Shown in pieces: positions 45,213 through 57,417 of a stretch of DNA of 64,000 nucleotides. The position numbers and the translations under genes were made by a program. The first letter of the stretch is position 1; each line of letters begins with the position of its first letter. The stretch is from Hygrophila difformis. Lineage: Eukaryota > Streptophyta > Magnoliopsida > Lamiales > Acanthaceae. The notes under the pieces are model-generated. The model saw nothing but the letters and a program-made list of their open reading frames with translations. It was not told the DNA's origin and did no database searches. The stretch is from NCBI GenBank assembly GCA_030278955.1, contig JAOANR010000005.1, positions 28,387,849-28,451,848 of the forward strand, given 5' to 3'.

Positions 45213-45668
45213 ATGGCTAACCCAAGGATGGACGACACTATCATGAGACTGTTATGTTCCATGTCTGACATCACTCATGAGCTGCGTCATGCTCGTAGAG
45301 ATGCTGAGAATTATAGGAACCGTATTAAGGCTTTGGAGGAGAAAATGGCGAATTTGGATCTAGATATTAATCAGACTGTTGGTCGTCAGCCCACTCTTGA
45401 GACTGAGTTTGATGACCTTCGTCATCATGTCCACACGCTGCAAGGTCGAATCTTCACACTTGAGGATGTTGTGATTGGGCTGCAGAACCAGCTCAATCCT
45501 GAGCCCGATGAGGAGGAAGAAGAGGAAGAGGACCCCCAGGAGCCGATTGATATTGAGGAGGAAGACCCCGAAGAGGTTGTGGAGAACCCTCCATTACCTC
45601 TTGACTCTGATGGGGAGGTCGCGGCTGATCGTCGGATGCTCGGTTACTCTCCCGACTATTTGCTTTAG
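45213..45668 (+). CDS. Element A accessory ORF upstream of gag, 151 aa
   Basis: Intact ORF of 151 aa. Its N-terminal two thirds are helical with heptad character (MSDITHELRHARRDAENYRN, then RIKALEEKM, LEDVVIGLQNQL). A strongly acidic stretch (DEEEEEEEDPQE, then EEEDPEEVVE) follows. Same place and design as the 111-aa ORF of element B. No catalytic or zinc motif. Conservation of the layout in two elements that differ clearly in sequence suggests a real protein. Confidence 0.65.
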   Translation: MANPRMDDTIMRLLCSMSDITHELRHARRDAENYRNRIKALEEKMANLDLDINQTVGRQPTLETEFDDLRHHVHTLQGRIFTLEDVVIGLQNQLNPEPDEEEEEEEDPQEPIDIEEEDPEEVVENPPLPLDSDGEVAADRRMLGYSPDYLL

Positions 45669-45945
45669 ACCATGATATTTTTCCTTCTGCATTGGACTAC
45701 ATCTTGCTTATCTTATTATTATATCGTACCACATTTTGCGTAGTAGTAACTTCGTATCACATATTGATGTAGTAGCTCGTTGTTACCAAAATCGTTATTA
45801 TCTAATGGAAATCTAGTATTTATTTTCCTATTCGGTGTTCTTCTTGCACTTAGAACTTATGAAGATGGGTTCTTAACTACATTCTAACTTAACTACTAAC
45901 CTACCCTTAAATGCGAATCTTACCTCTGCGTGCTTGATTATCAGA

Positions 45946-47133
45946 ATGCCGCCGAGGGGAAGACCGAGGATGGAAATTCCGAACAACGAGAATGCTAACG
46001 CTCCCGCTGGGGCAAACCCGCCTAATCCTGGTGGGCAAGCTAACCCTGCCCCTAATGCTATGGACGAGCGACTTAGGACAGTGGAGCAAGTCCTCATCTC
46101 CCTAGGAAACGCTGAAGTAAATCGAGCCCAAGCAGCAGTACCTCCGCAGGCAACCCGCATAAACTATCTGGCGATGGTGAACCCATACCAGCCGCCCCAC
46201 TATGAAGGACAAGAGGATCCAGCAAAACTGGAAGACTGGATCCGGACGTTTGACAAGCTTCTGAATGCCGTCAGATGTCCTGAGAATGAGAAGGTAGGAG
46301 TAGCGACTTACTACCTAAGCGGGGAGGCAGACGAGTGGTGGCAGAACCATCAAGGAGGACTGGCTGAAGGCGAGCACGCCTACTTTTGGGAAGAATTCAA
46401 GGAGATGCCGAGAGAGAGATTTTACCCAGTTAGCACGAAGGCTGCTAAATATGAGGAGTTTATCAACCTCCGGCAGGGCATACAGACTGTACAAGAATAC
46501 CATGTGAAGTTTAAGGAGCTAGTTCGCTTCGCTCCGAGACTTGTGCCGACCGATTCTGACAGAGCTCAGAAATTTGAAATGGGGTTAAATCTCAGCATCA
46601 GGGAGATATTGGTGGGAGGACAGTATACGACTCTGCAAGCCGTGTATGACCGAGCGGTGACGATCGCTCGTGTGCAGCAGCTGAAACGCAAGGACCACGG
46701 GGAATCGATCAAGGGCTCGAATAATTTTGATAAGAAAAACCGGAACAACAACAGTGGAAACAACTTCAGGAGAGGAAATGATCAGGGAAGGAATGGTGGG
46801 CAGAGGAGGCCTGAGAACAGAGATTTTAATCAAGGGGGCAATAGAAACAGGAGGCCGGGGAATCGAGGCGCTTCCATACCCCGATGCCCACGGCGCAATC
46901 TCCCGCACTTGGTGCGAGAGTGTCCAAAGCCTGGGCATTACTTTAGATGTGGCAGAGAAGGCCACATGAAAAAGGAATGCTGGACTAGAGAGGACCATAT
47001 TGAGAAGTGGCTGGATCTACTGAACCGTCCTCAGGAAAACAGACCAGCTGGGCCGAACCAGCAGAACAACCAAGGTCAGAGGTTTCCACAGGCACAAAGG
47101 CCACCTCAAAATCACAACCCGCAAGGAAATTAG
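45946..47133 (+). CDS. Element A gag, open but with a degenerate zinc knuckle
   Basis: An open frame of about 395 aa starting MPPRGRPRME. The gag domain has LEDWIRTFDKLL, EADEWWQNHQ and VQEYHVKFKELVRFAP. In the zinc knuckle region (about 46880-46980) the first Cys of the CCHC box is Tyr (YFRCGREGHMKKEC) and an upstream CxxC has lost its second Cys. Nucleic-acid binding is therefore probably impaired. The TAG at 47131-47133 is followed by protease in another frame. Confidence 0.85.
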   Translation: MPPRGRPRMEIPNNENANAPAGANPPNPGGQANPAPNAMDERLRTVEQVLISLGNAEVNRAQAAVPPQATRINYLAMVNPYQPPHYEGQEDPAKLEDWIRTFDKLLNAVRCPENEKVGVATYYLSGEADEWWQNHQGGLAEGEHAYFWEEFKEMPRERFYPVSTKAAKYEEFINLRQGIQTVQEYHVKFKELVRFAPRLVPTDSDRAQKFEMGLNLSIREILVGGQYTTLQAVYDRAVTIARVQQLKRKDHGESIKGSNNFDKKNRNNNSGNNFRRGNDQGRNGGQRRPENRDFNQGGNRNRRPGNRGASIPRCPRRNLPHLVRECPKPGHYFRCGREGHMKKECWTREDHIEKWLDLLNRPQENRPAGPNQQNNQGQRFPQAQRPPQNHNPQGN

Positions 47134-47158
47134 GGCGGAGCAATGGGACCCTTGAAAC

Positions 47159-50100
47159 GTGATCAATCAAGCGGATTTGGCTGCTCAAGGCAAAGTGATC
47201 ACAGGTACGTTCATTGCTTTAAGCGTACCTGTCAAAGTTTTGTTCGATTCAGGCGCAAGTTGCTCTTTAATTTCCACGAGAATTCTATCTGCGTTAGATC
47301 TACCAGCGCCGAATAACATTAACCTAGGAATCCAATTACCATCGGGAAAGGTGGTATCGTGCTCTAAACGATACGAAGGGATCCCGATAGTAATTAAAAA
47401 TACCGAATTCTTCGCGAATCTTATAGAATTTGACCTTAAGGACTTCGACATCATTTTGGGTATGGACTGGGTAACTCAATACAAGGCCGTTATTGAGTGC
47501 CAAAAGCAGAAGATCTTATTGGCAAAGAGTCGAGGAAAGAAGGTCATTTACTACATGCAACCTTAAAAGAGGAGTGCCAAGGTGGTAAGTGCCATGAAGG
47601 TTTGCAATCTCATGCAAAAGGAGTATCAGCTGTACGCATGCTACGTACATAATCTGGAAGATGAGGGAAGCAAGACCGACAGGATTCCAATCGTGAATGA
47701 ATATCCCGATGTCTTTCCTGAAGATATCCCAGGAATGCTTCCTGAGCGAGAAGTCGAGTTCACAATCGACCTAGTACCCGGAATCGAGCCAGTGTCGAAA
47801 GCGCCATACCGCATGGCACCTGCTGAGATGAAGGAGCTGAAAGAACAACTCGAGGAGTTCTTATCAAAGGGATACATTAGACCAAGCACATCGCCATGGG
47901 GTGCACCAGTCCTGTTCGTCAAGAAGAAAGACGGTGGACTCCGATTGTGCATAGACTACAGGGGTCTTAACCAAGTGACAATAAAGAATAAATACCCGCT
48001 ACATAGTATCGAAGATCTCTTCGATCAAATGAAAGGAGCTTCGGTATTTTCAAAGGTTGACCTGAGATCGGGATACCATCAATGGCGTATCGCCGAAAAG
48101 GACATACCCAAGACAACATTTCGGATGAGATATGGGCACTACGAATTCACTGTAATGTCCTTTGGTCTCACGAATGCTCCCGCAGTATTCATGAACCTCA
48201 TGAATAGTGTATTCCGAGTGTTACTAGACTCCTGTATCATCGTATTCATCGACGATATTCTAGTTTACTCAATGAATGAGGAGGAGCACGCAAAGCATCT
48301 TCATCTAGTGCTCGGAGTTTTGAGAAAGAATCAGTTGTATGCAAAGCTGTCCAAATATGAATTTTGGATGAAGGAAGTAGCTTTCTTGGGGCATACAGTA
48401 TCGGTTAAAGGAGTGTCGGTAGATCCGGCAAAGCTATCTGCAGTGACTGATTGGCCAGCGCCAACTAGTCAGACGGAAATAAGAAGTTTCCTTGGACTAG
48501 TCGGATACTATAGAAGGTTTGTGAAGGATTTTTCAAAGATTGCAAGACCGATGACCCAACTGCTGAAGAAAGGGTTAAAGTTCGAATGGACTGCTGAATG
48601 TGAGACGTCATTTCAAGAACTCAAGAAAAGACTCACAACAGCACCGATCTTGGCACTGCCATCGGAGACGGAAGATTTTGAAGTAACGCTTCAAAAGAAG
48701 GCCTGGGGTGCGTGCTTATGCAAAACCAAAGGGTTATTGCTTACGCATCCCGACAACTCAAACCGTACGAGGAGAATTATCCGAGACACGATCTGGAATT
48801 GGCTACGGTGGTGTTCGCTCTCAAGATTTGGCGACACTACTTATATGGACGAACATGTCGGATGTTCACGGACCACAAGAGCCTCAAGTATATATTTACT
48901 CAAAAGGAGTTAAATATTAGGCAGCGAAGATGGCTTGAGCTGATCAAAGACTATGACCTGGACATAGCCTATCATGAGGGAAAGGCGAACGTCGTTGCAG
49001 ATGCATTAAGCCGGAAAACGAGGCATACGACACAACACCCTTATTTTACCTTCGGAACTATATATGGACTTGGCGAAGTTGGATACTGAACCAGTCCATT
49101 ATGGAACCGTGGTAGAAACGGTGAATGCCATAGAAATTGAACCTACCGTGTTTGACAAGATTCGAACAGCTCAACCAGACGACGAGAACCTTCAGAGGAT
49201 AAAGGAGAAAATTGGTGAAGGTAAAGCGATAGGATTCACGATCCACGATGACGGAAGTATCCGCTTCAATGGAAGATGGTGCGTTCCTCACAAGTGCGAG
49301 GAATTGAAGCAAAAGTTGATGGAAGAAGGCCACAATACACCTTATTCAGTGCACCCGGGAGGTGATAAGCTGTATAAGGATCTGAAGAAGATCTATTGGT
49401 GGCCAAGAATGAAGAAAGATGTTGCTGATTTTGTGGCTAAGTGCCTAACTTGCCAGAAAGTGAAGGCGGTACGGCAAAGGCCACTAGGATTGGTAAGGCC
49501 ATTGGAGATCCCAAACTGGAAATGGGATAGCATTTCAATGGACTTTGTTTCTGGATTACCAAGATCAGCTCGAGGCATGAATAAAATTTGGGTGATAGTT
49601 GATCGGTTGACGAAAACCGCCATCTTCATACCAATGAAGGATAATTGGTCGATGGATCAACTAGCCAGGGCGTATATCGAGAATGTGGCTAGAAGGCATG
49701 GTGTGCCACACAATATCTTCTCTGACAGAGACAGTAGATTTGTCTCGAATTTCTGGATCAAATTGCAAGAAGCCTTGGGAACTCAAATTAAGATGAGCAC
49801 GACTTTTCACCCGATGACTGATGGTCAAACTGAGTGGATAATTCAAACACTCGAGGACATGCTTAGAGCGTGTGTACTTGAATTCAAGGGAAGTTGGGAA
49901 AAGCACTTTCCACTAATTGAATTCTCGTATAATTACAGTTACCATGCCAGCATTGGCATGGCACCGTTCGAAGCTCTATACGGACGCAAGTGTCGCAGTC
50001 CGTTATGCTGGGTAAAGGATGATAATTCCGTGGTGATTGGACCTCATCTCATTGAAGACATGAGCAGATAAATCAAGGTGGTTCAACAAAAGATGATGGC

Positions 50101-50604
50101 CGCACAAGACAGGCAAAAGAGTTATGCCGACACGGGACGACAAGAGTTGGAATTCCATGTGGGAACAAGGTTATGCTAAAGGTGTCAACGATGAAGGGGG
50201 TGATGTGATTTGGCAAACGACGGAAGTTGAGTCCTCGCTACATCGGCCGGTACGAGATTCTAGACCGTGTGGGTACCTTGGCATACCGACTGGCTCTTCC
50301 ACTGGAATTGTCACGAGTTCACAACGTGTTTCATGTTTCTCAATTAAATAACTATGTACACGATCCAACTCACGTCTTGCAACCCGATGTGATCGAATTG
50401 GACGACAATATGACATATGAGGAGTACCCGATCGAGGTCCTTGATGTGAAGGAAAGGGTCACGAGGAACAAGACCGTGAGAATGGTGAAGGTTCTTTGGT
50501 CCAATCACGGCACCGAGGAAGTGACGTGGGAAGTGGAATCGGATATGAAGCAAAGATATCCCAACCTTTTCCAAAGCGACTCGGAAGCAGTTATGGGGAC
50601 ATAA
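47159..50604 (+). pseudogene. Element A pol: protease, RT, RNase H, integrase, chromodomain; broken
   Basis: Protease (FDSGAS, about 47245) ends at an in-frame TAA (47564-47566). RT follows (47582 onward; [25 protein letters not shown]). The frame is lost at about 48680-48710 at the start of RNase H and resumes in another frame ([10 protein letters not shown]). A further shift at about 49030-49060 separates integrase (CLTCQKVK, MDFVSGLP, DRDSRF; the motif after TDGQTE has Trp for Arg). A TGA-type break at 50069-50071 and a shift precede the GPY/F-like and chromodomain-like end (YEILDRVGTLAYRL, KVLWSNHGTEEVTWE). Confidence 0.9.
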
Positions 50605-50767
50605 CTGCAGTCCTAAAGGGGAGAGGATGTGATACCCCGCAAAGAGTCGTCACGCTTCGAGGTAAGAATTTAATTTTTAAGCCTCAATATTTTATGCATG
50701 CAAATTATCTGCCTGTATCGTTTATCTTTCCGAGTACGACCCAACTTTGAGGGCGAAGTTGATTTCT

Positions 50768-50779
50768 AAGGAGGGTAGA
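50768..50779 (+). other. Polypurine tract of element A
   Basis: AAGGAGGGTAGA followed by C and the right LTR; identical to the tract of element B. Confidence 0.85.
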
Positions 50780-50780
50780 C

Positions 50781-52882
50781 TGTAATACCCGAGAAATCGA
50801 CATCAAGATTTAAATCCAAAATTAAAGAATTAGATATAATTATTAAAACCGAAATAATTCCGAGAGAGCGGAATTAAATATATTTCGGACGATCGCGACT
50901 CGGGATAAGTTTATCGAATTATTCCAACGATCTCGGATGATTCCCACATTATGATTTTTGGAAATAAAAATCATATAAAAAAAATCGCAGCAGGTGGCCG
51001 CGCGGCGGCGGCGCGGTGGCGTGCCACCGTGCAGGGGGCGATGCCCCCACGCATTTTCTGCTCCATTTTCCGAGCTTGGCGATTCCAATCGACTTGAATT
51101 CAATTCTCAGTCATTGTGGGATGTCTTGGGATGTTTTTGGATGAGTTTTGTGTGTATTAAATCTCCACAAGATTGGATTAAAGAGGATACATGTTCCAAA
51201 GTGGAATTAATTGAACCATAGTTGAATTAGGTGAATGAATATGGGATTTGGAGGGTCAAATTTGAGTTATGACTGAAGTAAATACTTCCCACCTTTCCTA
51301 GGAACATCAATGCTTCATTTGTAACCCTTAACACTCCCATTCCAACCCTTTACAGCCCCCAAAACTTCACCACAATCTCCAATCCGAAAATTGAACTTCA
51401 TTGAGTGTGGGTGAGAAATTGTGGGTTGTTCTTCGAGTTCCAGAGGCTTTGGGCGAGTTGGGCACTTCCAATCCTTTCTCCTACGATTAGATAAGGATTA
51501 TACTTCGATTCATTGTCCTTAGATTGGAGTTTCATGCCCTAGAACTAAGAATCTCTTCGAACAACTTCATAATAGGATCAATCGGTTGAAGAAGAGATCG
51601 TGGGGACTGATTTGGACGTTCTCGGGGATAAAAACAAAAGAGATTTTAATTCTAAACTGATCCAATGTAAGTATCATACACATTAAGTTTTAGAAGTTTT
51701 GGTTGAGTATAAGTCGAGTTATAGATCCATCTCCATTTCTTGTCAAATCTGCCAACTAGGGTTTCTCCTTTACTAGTTTCTATTGTTTTACATTTTTGAC
51801 TTGGATCCGTGCATTTTTGGAAAATTTCTCCTAAATAAAAATTGTTCCTAACATTCTAAATATGATCTCTGTAAGTTTTTAGAATTTTTAGAGTTGATTT
51901 AAATCCTGAAATCTGATCTGGTATTCTGTTTTGAAATGCGGTCAGACTTGGTTTTTCATGGAGTCCGATTTTGTTGTTCAATTTAGTCCAGCTTATGGTT
52001 GTCATTGGTGGTCGGTGTCTTCATGAGTTTTGTTCCATATTGTGTCTAGATTACCTCCGTCAATTTTTACAATTTTAGAAACTCTCTCAGAAAGGTTATG
52101 AATTTTTGAACATACTGTGGTCTGATTCCCTGAAGCTTTTAAAATCCTTGGATCAGTGGTTTCTGAAATCGATTTAAATGGCCTAGTTAGAGCCCGAATT
52201 TGAGGATGCCGATTTCTGTGAAAAATGTTCATCTTGGTGTTTTCTAGCTCCTGTAAAATTTTCGGAAGTTTTTGAAAATTGTTTGCTACATTTCCAAAAG
52301 CAAAACTGATGACTGCTACAGTGTTGAATTCATGTCTCAAATTGGTAAAATCCATGTGAAGAGTTTGAAGTGATTTTTCAAGTCGATTTTCGCTCATGTT
52401 GAATTGTGGGTATTCTAGAAATGTAGCCATGCTATAAAATGTTAAAATATGGATTTTGAAACTTTGTAAGTTTTGATCGAGTGGGATGCCCAATGTTATA
52501 TTTTGAGGGTAAGTGCACTTGGTGGAGCTCGTTGGGCCGCCCCCTTTCGTAGCCAAAACGGCACATATGGTTATAATGGTTTAGTGATTGTAAGAGTCTA
52601 TACTCCTAGATGTATCCGTATGGGTTATCTAGGGCTCCGGAGCGGTCTGTATAGGGTCACTGCTTTCACATCCCTCGTGGGTACGAGTCCCAGAGGTGGG
52701 TTGATCCCAAGGGTACGTCTCTACGATCTTTATTATGAAATGGAGTCCTTGTGGGTGTTAGTCCCAAAGGGCATATGTTGTGTCCTCGATCATAACGAAC
52801 AATGATAAAATATTCGTGTGGCAAGTGTAAGAGATTTTGGAAAATTATTTTATTCGTCCTTCTAAATTAAAAATCTTATTTT
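50781..52882 (+). repeat. Element A right LTR, 3'-truncated
   Basis: Starts TGTAATACCCGAGAAATCG and follows the left LTR to AATCTTATTTTTAA (about 52882), where it switches abruptly into a CSN2 intron. The terminal ~450 bp are missing. Confidence 0.9.
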
Positions 52883-52925
52883 TAATACAAATAGAGAGAG
52901 GACCTATCAAACTTGTCCTTCCAAC

Positions 52926-54264
52926 CTTTGATATAAAGGGAATTCGAATCCTTGTATAAGGCTTTATGAGCTTAAGTAGCACTTGTGTTCGCACATTCTT
53001 CAGAAGATCTTTAATGTAATTTCGAATAAATGGATCATCCATTATTGTTCTCCTGTTACTCTGCAGCATTCAATGAGACCAAATTATTAAGACCAAAGAC
53101 ATATAGGCAAGTTTTCAAAAATACTGATACAACGCAGTTTCATATGTAACGCCATCAAATACCTTAAGAATTTTTTCGAACTCTAAAATCTCATTCCTTT
53201 GATACGCTGCAATGAGGTTAGTCATTGCAAGGATCTCAGGATCATTTTTGTAGCTACAAAACAAATGAGACAAATGAGGTACAGTTAGAATCATACTTAC
53301 GAAATTACCATAAAATCACCAGACATACGGCTTTGCCTCTTGACCATCAAAAGGATTGACCTCTGATTCCATGAGCATGTTTGCTAGGACCAAATACCTG
53401 CACACAAGGACCACTCGTTAGATTCAAATGGAGTTCAAAAGACCAGCATATATAAAATTACACCAGCGGTCAAAGAATGATAGAATATGGTTGCTTATAA
53501 CAAAATCAACAACACTTGAGTCCGATGAAGTCTAAGAGTGCAAATAACAAAGTTAAGCATGTCAAGTACAAAACTGTTTGAGAATTTCTACATCCGAACA
53601 GTTACAAGTGATGAAAATCATTAATTAATGTCATTGGGTTTATTTATGGTAATGTTTTCTGAAGGAGGCCACAGGCACCCAGGCAATTTATACATCAGGT
53701 GCTCCAACATAATCACACAACAATAAATTTGGTTGACATGTGTATACAAAAAAGTAATATTGAAGGTACTGCATTTTCAGGCCCAAACGGATAAGCACAA
53801 AGGTAACTGCATTCCCAAACACATAGGCAAATAGGTAACGATCAAATCCATACTTTAGGCACTGGATGCGCCTCTGATTTCCAGCTTCATCATAGTTCTT
53901 AAAAGCTTCAAAGAAATCAGTAGCTGCTTCAGCTCACCGTCACTCTGCCATATGCATCTTTCCACCACATTCACGAATTATTCCCATTATTCTTGGATGT
54001 GGAATAGCATATTTAACAGATAAGGCCTTCTGTTATAGTTCCTGCAAAGTTCAGAATAACAACTCAACTCTATATATGGTTACAACATCCACAGCAGCAA
54101 CTGACCTCTGGTTTTACATTGGTGAATATGGCACGATGAGCAAGGTGTGTCTTGTACAAAGCAAATCCATCTTAATTGTTTATTTGTTGATGTGAATCTA
54201 ATTCAAAATTCTTTGCCAGATATTGAAGGAGCTTCATAAATCTTGTCAAAAGGAAGATGGTACT
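52926..54264 (-). pseudogene. COP9 signalosome subunit 2 (CSN2) pseudogene, rearranged
   Basis: Minus-strand exons 54041-53854 (ELYQKAL region, [39 protein letters not shown]), 53398-53329 ([20 protein letters not shown]), 53253-53163 ([20 protein letters not shown]) and 53060-52926 (DDPFIRNYIKDLL, TQVLLKLIKPYTRIRIPFIS) match the PCI-domain part of CSN2, with introns and splice sites kept. Three stops interrupt the first exon (a TAA after EL; two TGA after MAE). Earlier exons lie on the plus strand: one ending at 54144 (GEYGTMSK) and 54220-54264 (ILKELHKSCQKEDG), cut at 54265 by an LTR. This is a genomic copy, not a processed one. Confidence 0.85.
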
Positions 54265-56760
54265 TGTAATACCCGAGACTTTTAATAATAGGAGATGGAA
54301 TTAAATTTGAAGAGCAAGAGAATTTTTAATTCCAAGAACTGTGAAATCGAAAATGTTTTAAGGAAATAAATCATTGCACGGGAATCGAATGGCGACGAAT
54401 TCAACGCTGACGAACTCAAACTCGACTGATTTAAGATTTCAAATACGAAATCAATTTAAGCTGAAATAAATTTAGGACAGAAATCGTAATCCGAGAATGA
54501 CCGGAAAATTCGAGCCCGAAAACATAGGAGGATAGAAACCCGAAAGAGATGAGAAAACGCCCGACGGATCGCACGGACCGGCCCGGACCGCAGCCCAGTT
54601 GGGCCGCGCGGTATTGGTCAAAACCGTGCCAAGACCGCGCCACTCAACAGGCTGCGATCATGTTTTGATTTTCGATGATTTCTTGTCTTATTTTCGACCC
54701 CCGACTTTGGTAACTCAATCCCGGTCGAAGGGAAGGATATAGGGACGGATTTTGGAGTCTTGGGACTCATAATTTCGTCCATCTCAAACCCTAGCAGCCT
54801 CCATTCTCTCCATTCCCTCCAAACCTCTTCCAAAACCCGAAATCACCAAGTTCTTGCTTTCCGATCACTTTTCGGCAACGAAATCCGACCAAGGAGGCAT
54901 GGAGGACAAGGATTTGAGGTTTCCAAATTGTTAGTAAGTATTTGTTAAGGTTTCTTCCATCTTTTTAAGTCCGAAAATCCGATCTAATCCTAGATTTTTA
55001 CTTTCGATTTCGTTTCGGGGCCAACGGAAAAGAGACAGAGTAATTTGGACGTGTTCTAACAAGCGTGGGCGCACCGATCGATCCAGAGATGTCCTAGACA
55101 TCACCCACTGTATGATAATGCCTTACATATCAATATTGGTGGCTTTGAACCGTTAGAAACATTAGTTTTAATCCAAACACTAAAATCGGATATAAAAGAT
55201 TCAATCTTTACGCGTTTTCTGAGATTGGCCAAAATCCCCTATTTCGAGAATCCGAAACGAAAAACTTCGAACTAAAGATTTGTTTCTAAAATCTTAATCT
55301 AGCTTTTGTTAAAATTTCATGCATTTTCATTATGATTTTATATCCCAAATCGCGTCGAACATATTCTGTTGTGCATGAACTTTTCGAAAACTGAGACAGA
55401 TTATGTGGTCGAACTTTATATGCGTTTTTCTATCACTTGTGATTAAAACTAATCTTCAGTGAAAACATAAAAGTTGTAGATAAATGTCTTGAGAATATGC
55501 ATGTAAAATGTCGTGCATTTTCATCAATGTTTGGATAGTCAAATCCCGTTTCGAATACACTGTGTCCGAGAAGAAAAAGTCGACAGATTTTAAATCCAAA
55601 ATTAGTGAATTATTCTGACTTGATCCATAATGAATTAGCATAATTTGCCTGTAATAAAACTTGTTTATTTAGTGTCTTTTAAGTGCTTGTAAAGTTTCAT
55701 AAATTTTGGAGGTCGTTTGCTATGTCAAAAACTCTTTTAAAAATCAGTGCGCTGTGTAGACAAAGTTGACAGATTTTGTGCTTTACAAAGATTGTAAAAT
55801 TTCACTCATTTCCTCACATAATTTCGAAAAACTTAAAACACAAAACTTGTTCGTTAGTGTGTTTTTGAGCTACTGTGAAAATTTCAAGTTGATTGCCTCT
55901 GAAATGAATTTTTAAACTGAGATGGCGTAAACTGTGACAATGGCTTGGTTGAAATGTTGAAAACTCGACTTTTGAGAAACACATGATTTGTGGGATATGT
56001 CTAAACAATAAAAACATTTTTTTTTCTAAATTCTTTTGAAAATATTGTGGTTATGACTAAGCTGGATGCTATCCATATTGACCATGAGGCTTGTGGACAT
56101 AAGCGCCCAAGTGTATGCCTAGTGGACGTAAGAGCCCTAGCGGAAAATATTGATTGTATGCCTAGCGGACGTAATAACCCTATTAAAATATATTTTCCTG
56201 CGGTTTCGATTCCCCAGGATGTGTGTTGATTCCTATGGGTTCAATTCCCTAGGATGTATTTGAGTTCTTGCGGGTTCGATTCGCCAAGGGCGATTGTATG
56301 TTTTCCTGTGGGTTCGATTCCCCAGGATGTGTGTTGATTCCTATGGGTTCAATTCCCTAGATGTATTTGAGTTCTTGCGGGTTCGATTCCCCAAGGGCGA
56401 TTGTATGTTTTCCTGCGGGTTCGATTCCCCAGGATGTGTGTTGATTCCAATGGGTTCAATTCCCTAGGATGTATTTGAGTTCTTGCGGGTTCGATTCCCC
56501 AAGGGCGATTGTATGTTTTCCTGCGGGTTCGATTCCCCAGGATGTGTGTTGATTCCTATGGGTTCAATTCCCTAGTATGTATTTGAGTTCTTGCGGGTTC
56601 GATTCCCCAAGGGCGATTGTATGTTTTCCTGCGGGTTCGATTCCCTAGGATGTATTTGAGTTCTTGTGGGTTCGATTTCCCAAGGACGATTGTCCTCGAT
56701 CATATTAAAACGATAGTAAAATAATAAAATATTCGTGATGCGAGAACATATACCTTATTC
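54265..56760 (+). mobile_element. LTR of retrotransposon C (same superfamily), incomplete
   Basis: Begins TGTAATACCCGAGACTTTTA directly after the CSN2 codons. It resembles the LTRs of A and B in layout: a GC-rich block with GACGGATCGCACG and GGGCCGCGCGGT, then AT-rich sequence with repeated GTAAAATTTCA words. No PBS, gag or matching LTR end is seen, so it is a truncated or solo LTR; the right end is approximate. Confidence 0.7.
56193..56700 (+). repeat. 108-bp tandem array with pol III B-box-like sequence
   Basis: Units begin TTTTCCTG at 56193, 56301, 56408, 56516 and 56624 (periods 107-108). Each has GCGGGTTCGATTCCCCAGG and, later, TTGCGGGTTCGATTCCCCAA. GGTTCGATTCC fits the tRNA B-box/T-arm consensus. 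No tRNA cloverleaf surrounds it. Confidence 0.9.
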
Positions 56761-57417
56761 CATGATCTTTAAAGCTCTTCATATTTAATAAATCCTTTTG
56801 TTAAGAATTTTACAGTTTACGTGCTTAATATTTGTGTACACCCCTTTACATTTAGAATCATGCTTTTAAATTCTTATTATTTAAATTATCTATTATGTCA
56901 TGTTTATAATTATGCCTATATATATTCCTTCAATATTTCTATTTTCCGTTTTTTTTTTCCTCTTTCTTCTTTTTTCTTTTTTCTCACTGAGTGCCAACTG
57001 CAAACCCATAATCGAATCCATATGGCGGATCAACCTCCCATTTCATAATCCTTCCAATACCCCAAGCATTCTCAACTGCTAGCTAGCATTATCAGAAGAT
57101 TTTTTGTTGAAATGCATAGATAGCTTCCAATTTTCAAAGATGTCAGTTCTTGGTAGTGCAAAAAACAGGAAGGGATAAAGGTGTTATCCTGGGATAGAGA
57201 AGGATTAGTAGGAAAAATTAATATGTGCCACAATAAGTTGGGTTGGTTATCTTGATCAGAGTTATTATAGGCTAAGGAGGGAATTATAGGTGAGTAATGT
57301 ACTAAGGCATCACAAGAAAATACCCTATAGCCCATATCCTATCCGATGCACCGGAAATAGTTACTACAGGCTCAACATGAGAATTGAATCAGTTTCAAGA
57401 TTGTCAAAAAACATCAC
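56760..57417. other. No recognisable gene
   Basis: AT-rich, with a long pyrimidine tract (about 56940-56985). The 87-aa minus-strand ORF at 57072-57335 shows no family features. Confidence 0.4.

Larger units (their letters stand above)
30592..52882 (+). mobile_element. Ty3/gypsy retrotransposon A (Tekay-like chromovirus), interrupted and 3'-truncated
   Basis: Left LTR 30592-31845 plus 43635-44942 (split by element B), internal region 44943-50780, right LTR 50781-52882 lacking its last ~450 bp. LTRs begin GTAATACCCGAGAAATCGAC and the left LTR ends CCGGGTATTACA. The PBS matches initiator Met tRNA. Domain order gag, protease, RT, RNase H, integrase, with a C-terminal chromodomain-like region, places it with Tekay/Del chromoviruses. 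Pol carries several breaks. Confidence 0.9.

Noticed and set aside
56193..56700. tRNA genes suggested by GGTTCGATTCC
   Set aside because: No A-box at the right distance and no acceptor or anticodon stem; only the T-arm-like sequence is repeated.
57072..57335. 87-aa minus-strand ORF
   Set aside because: No family features and no splice-site support.
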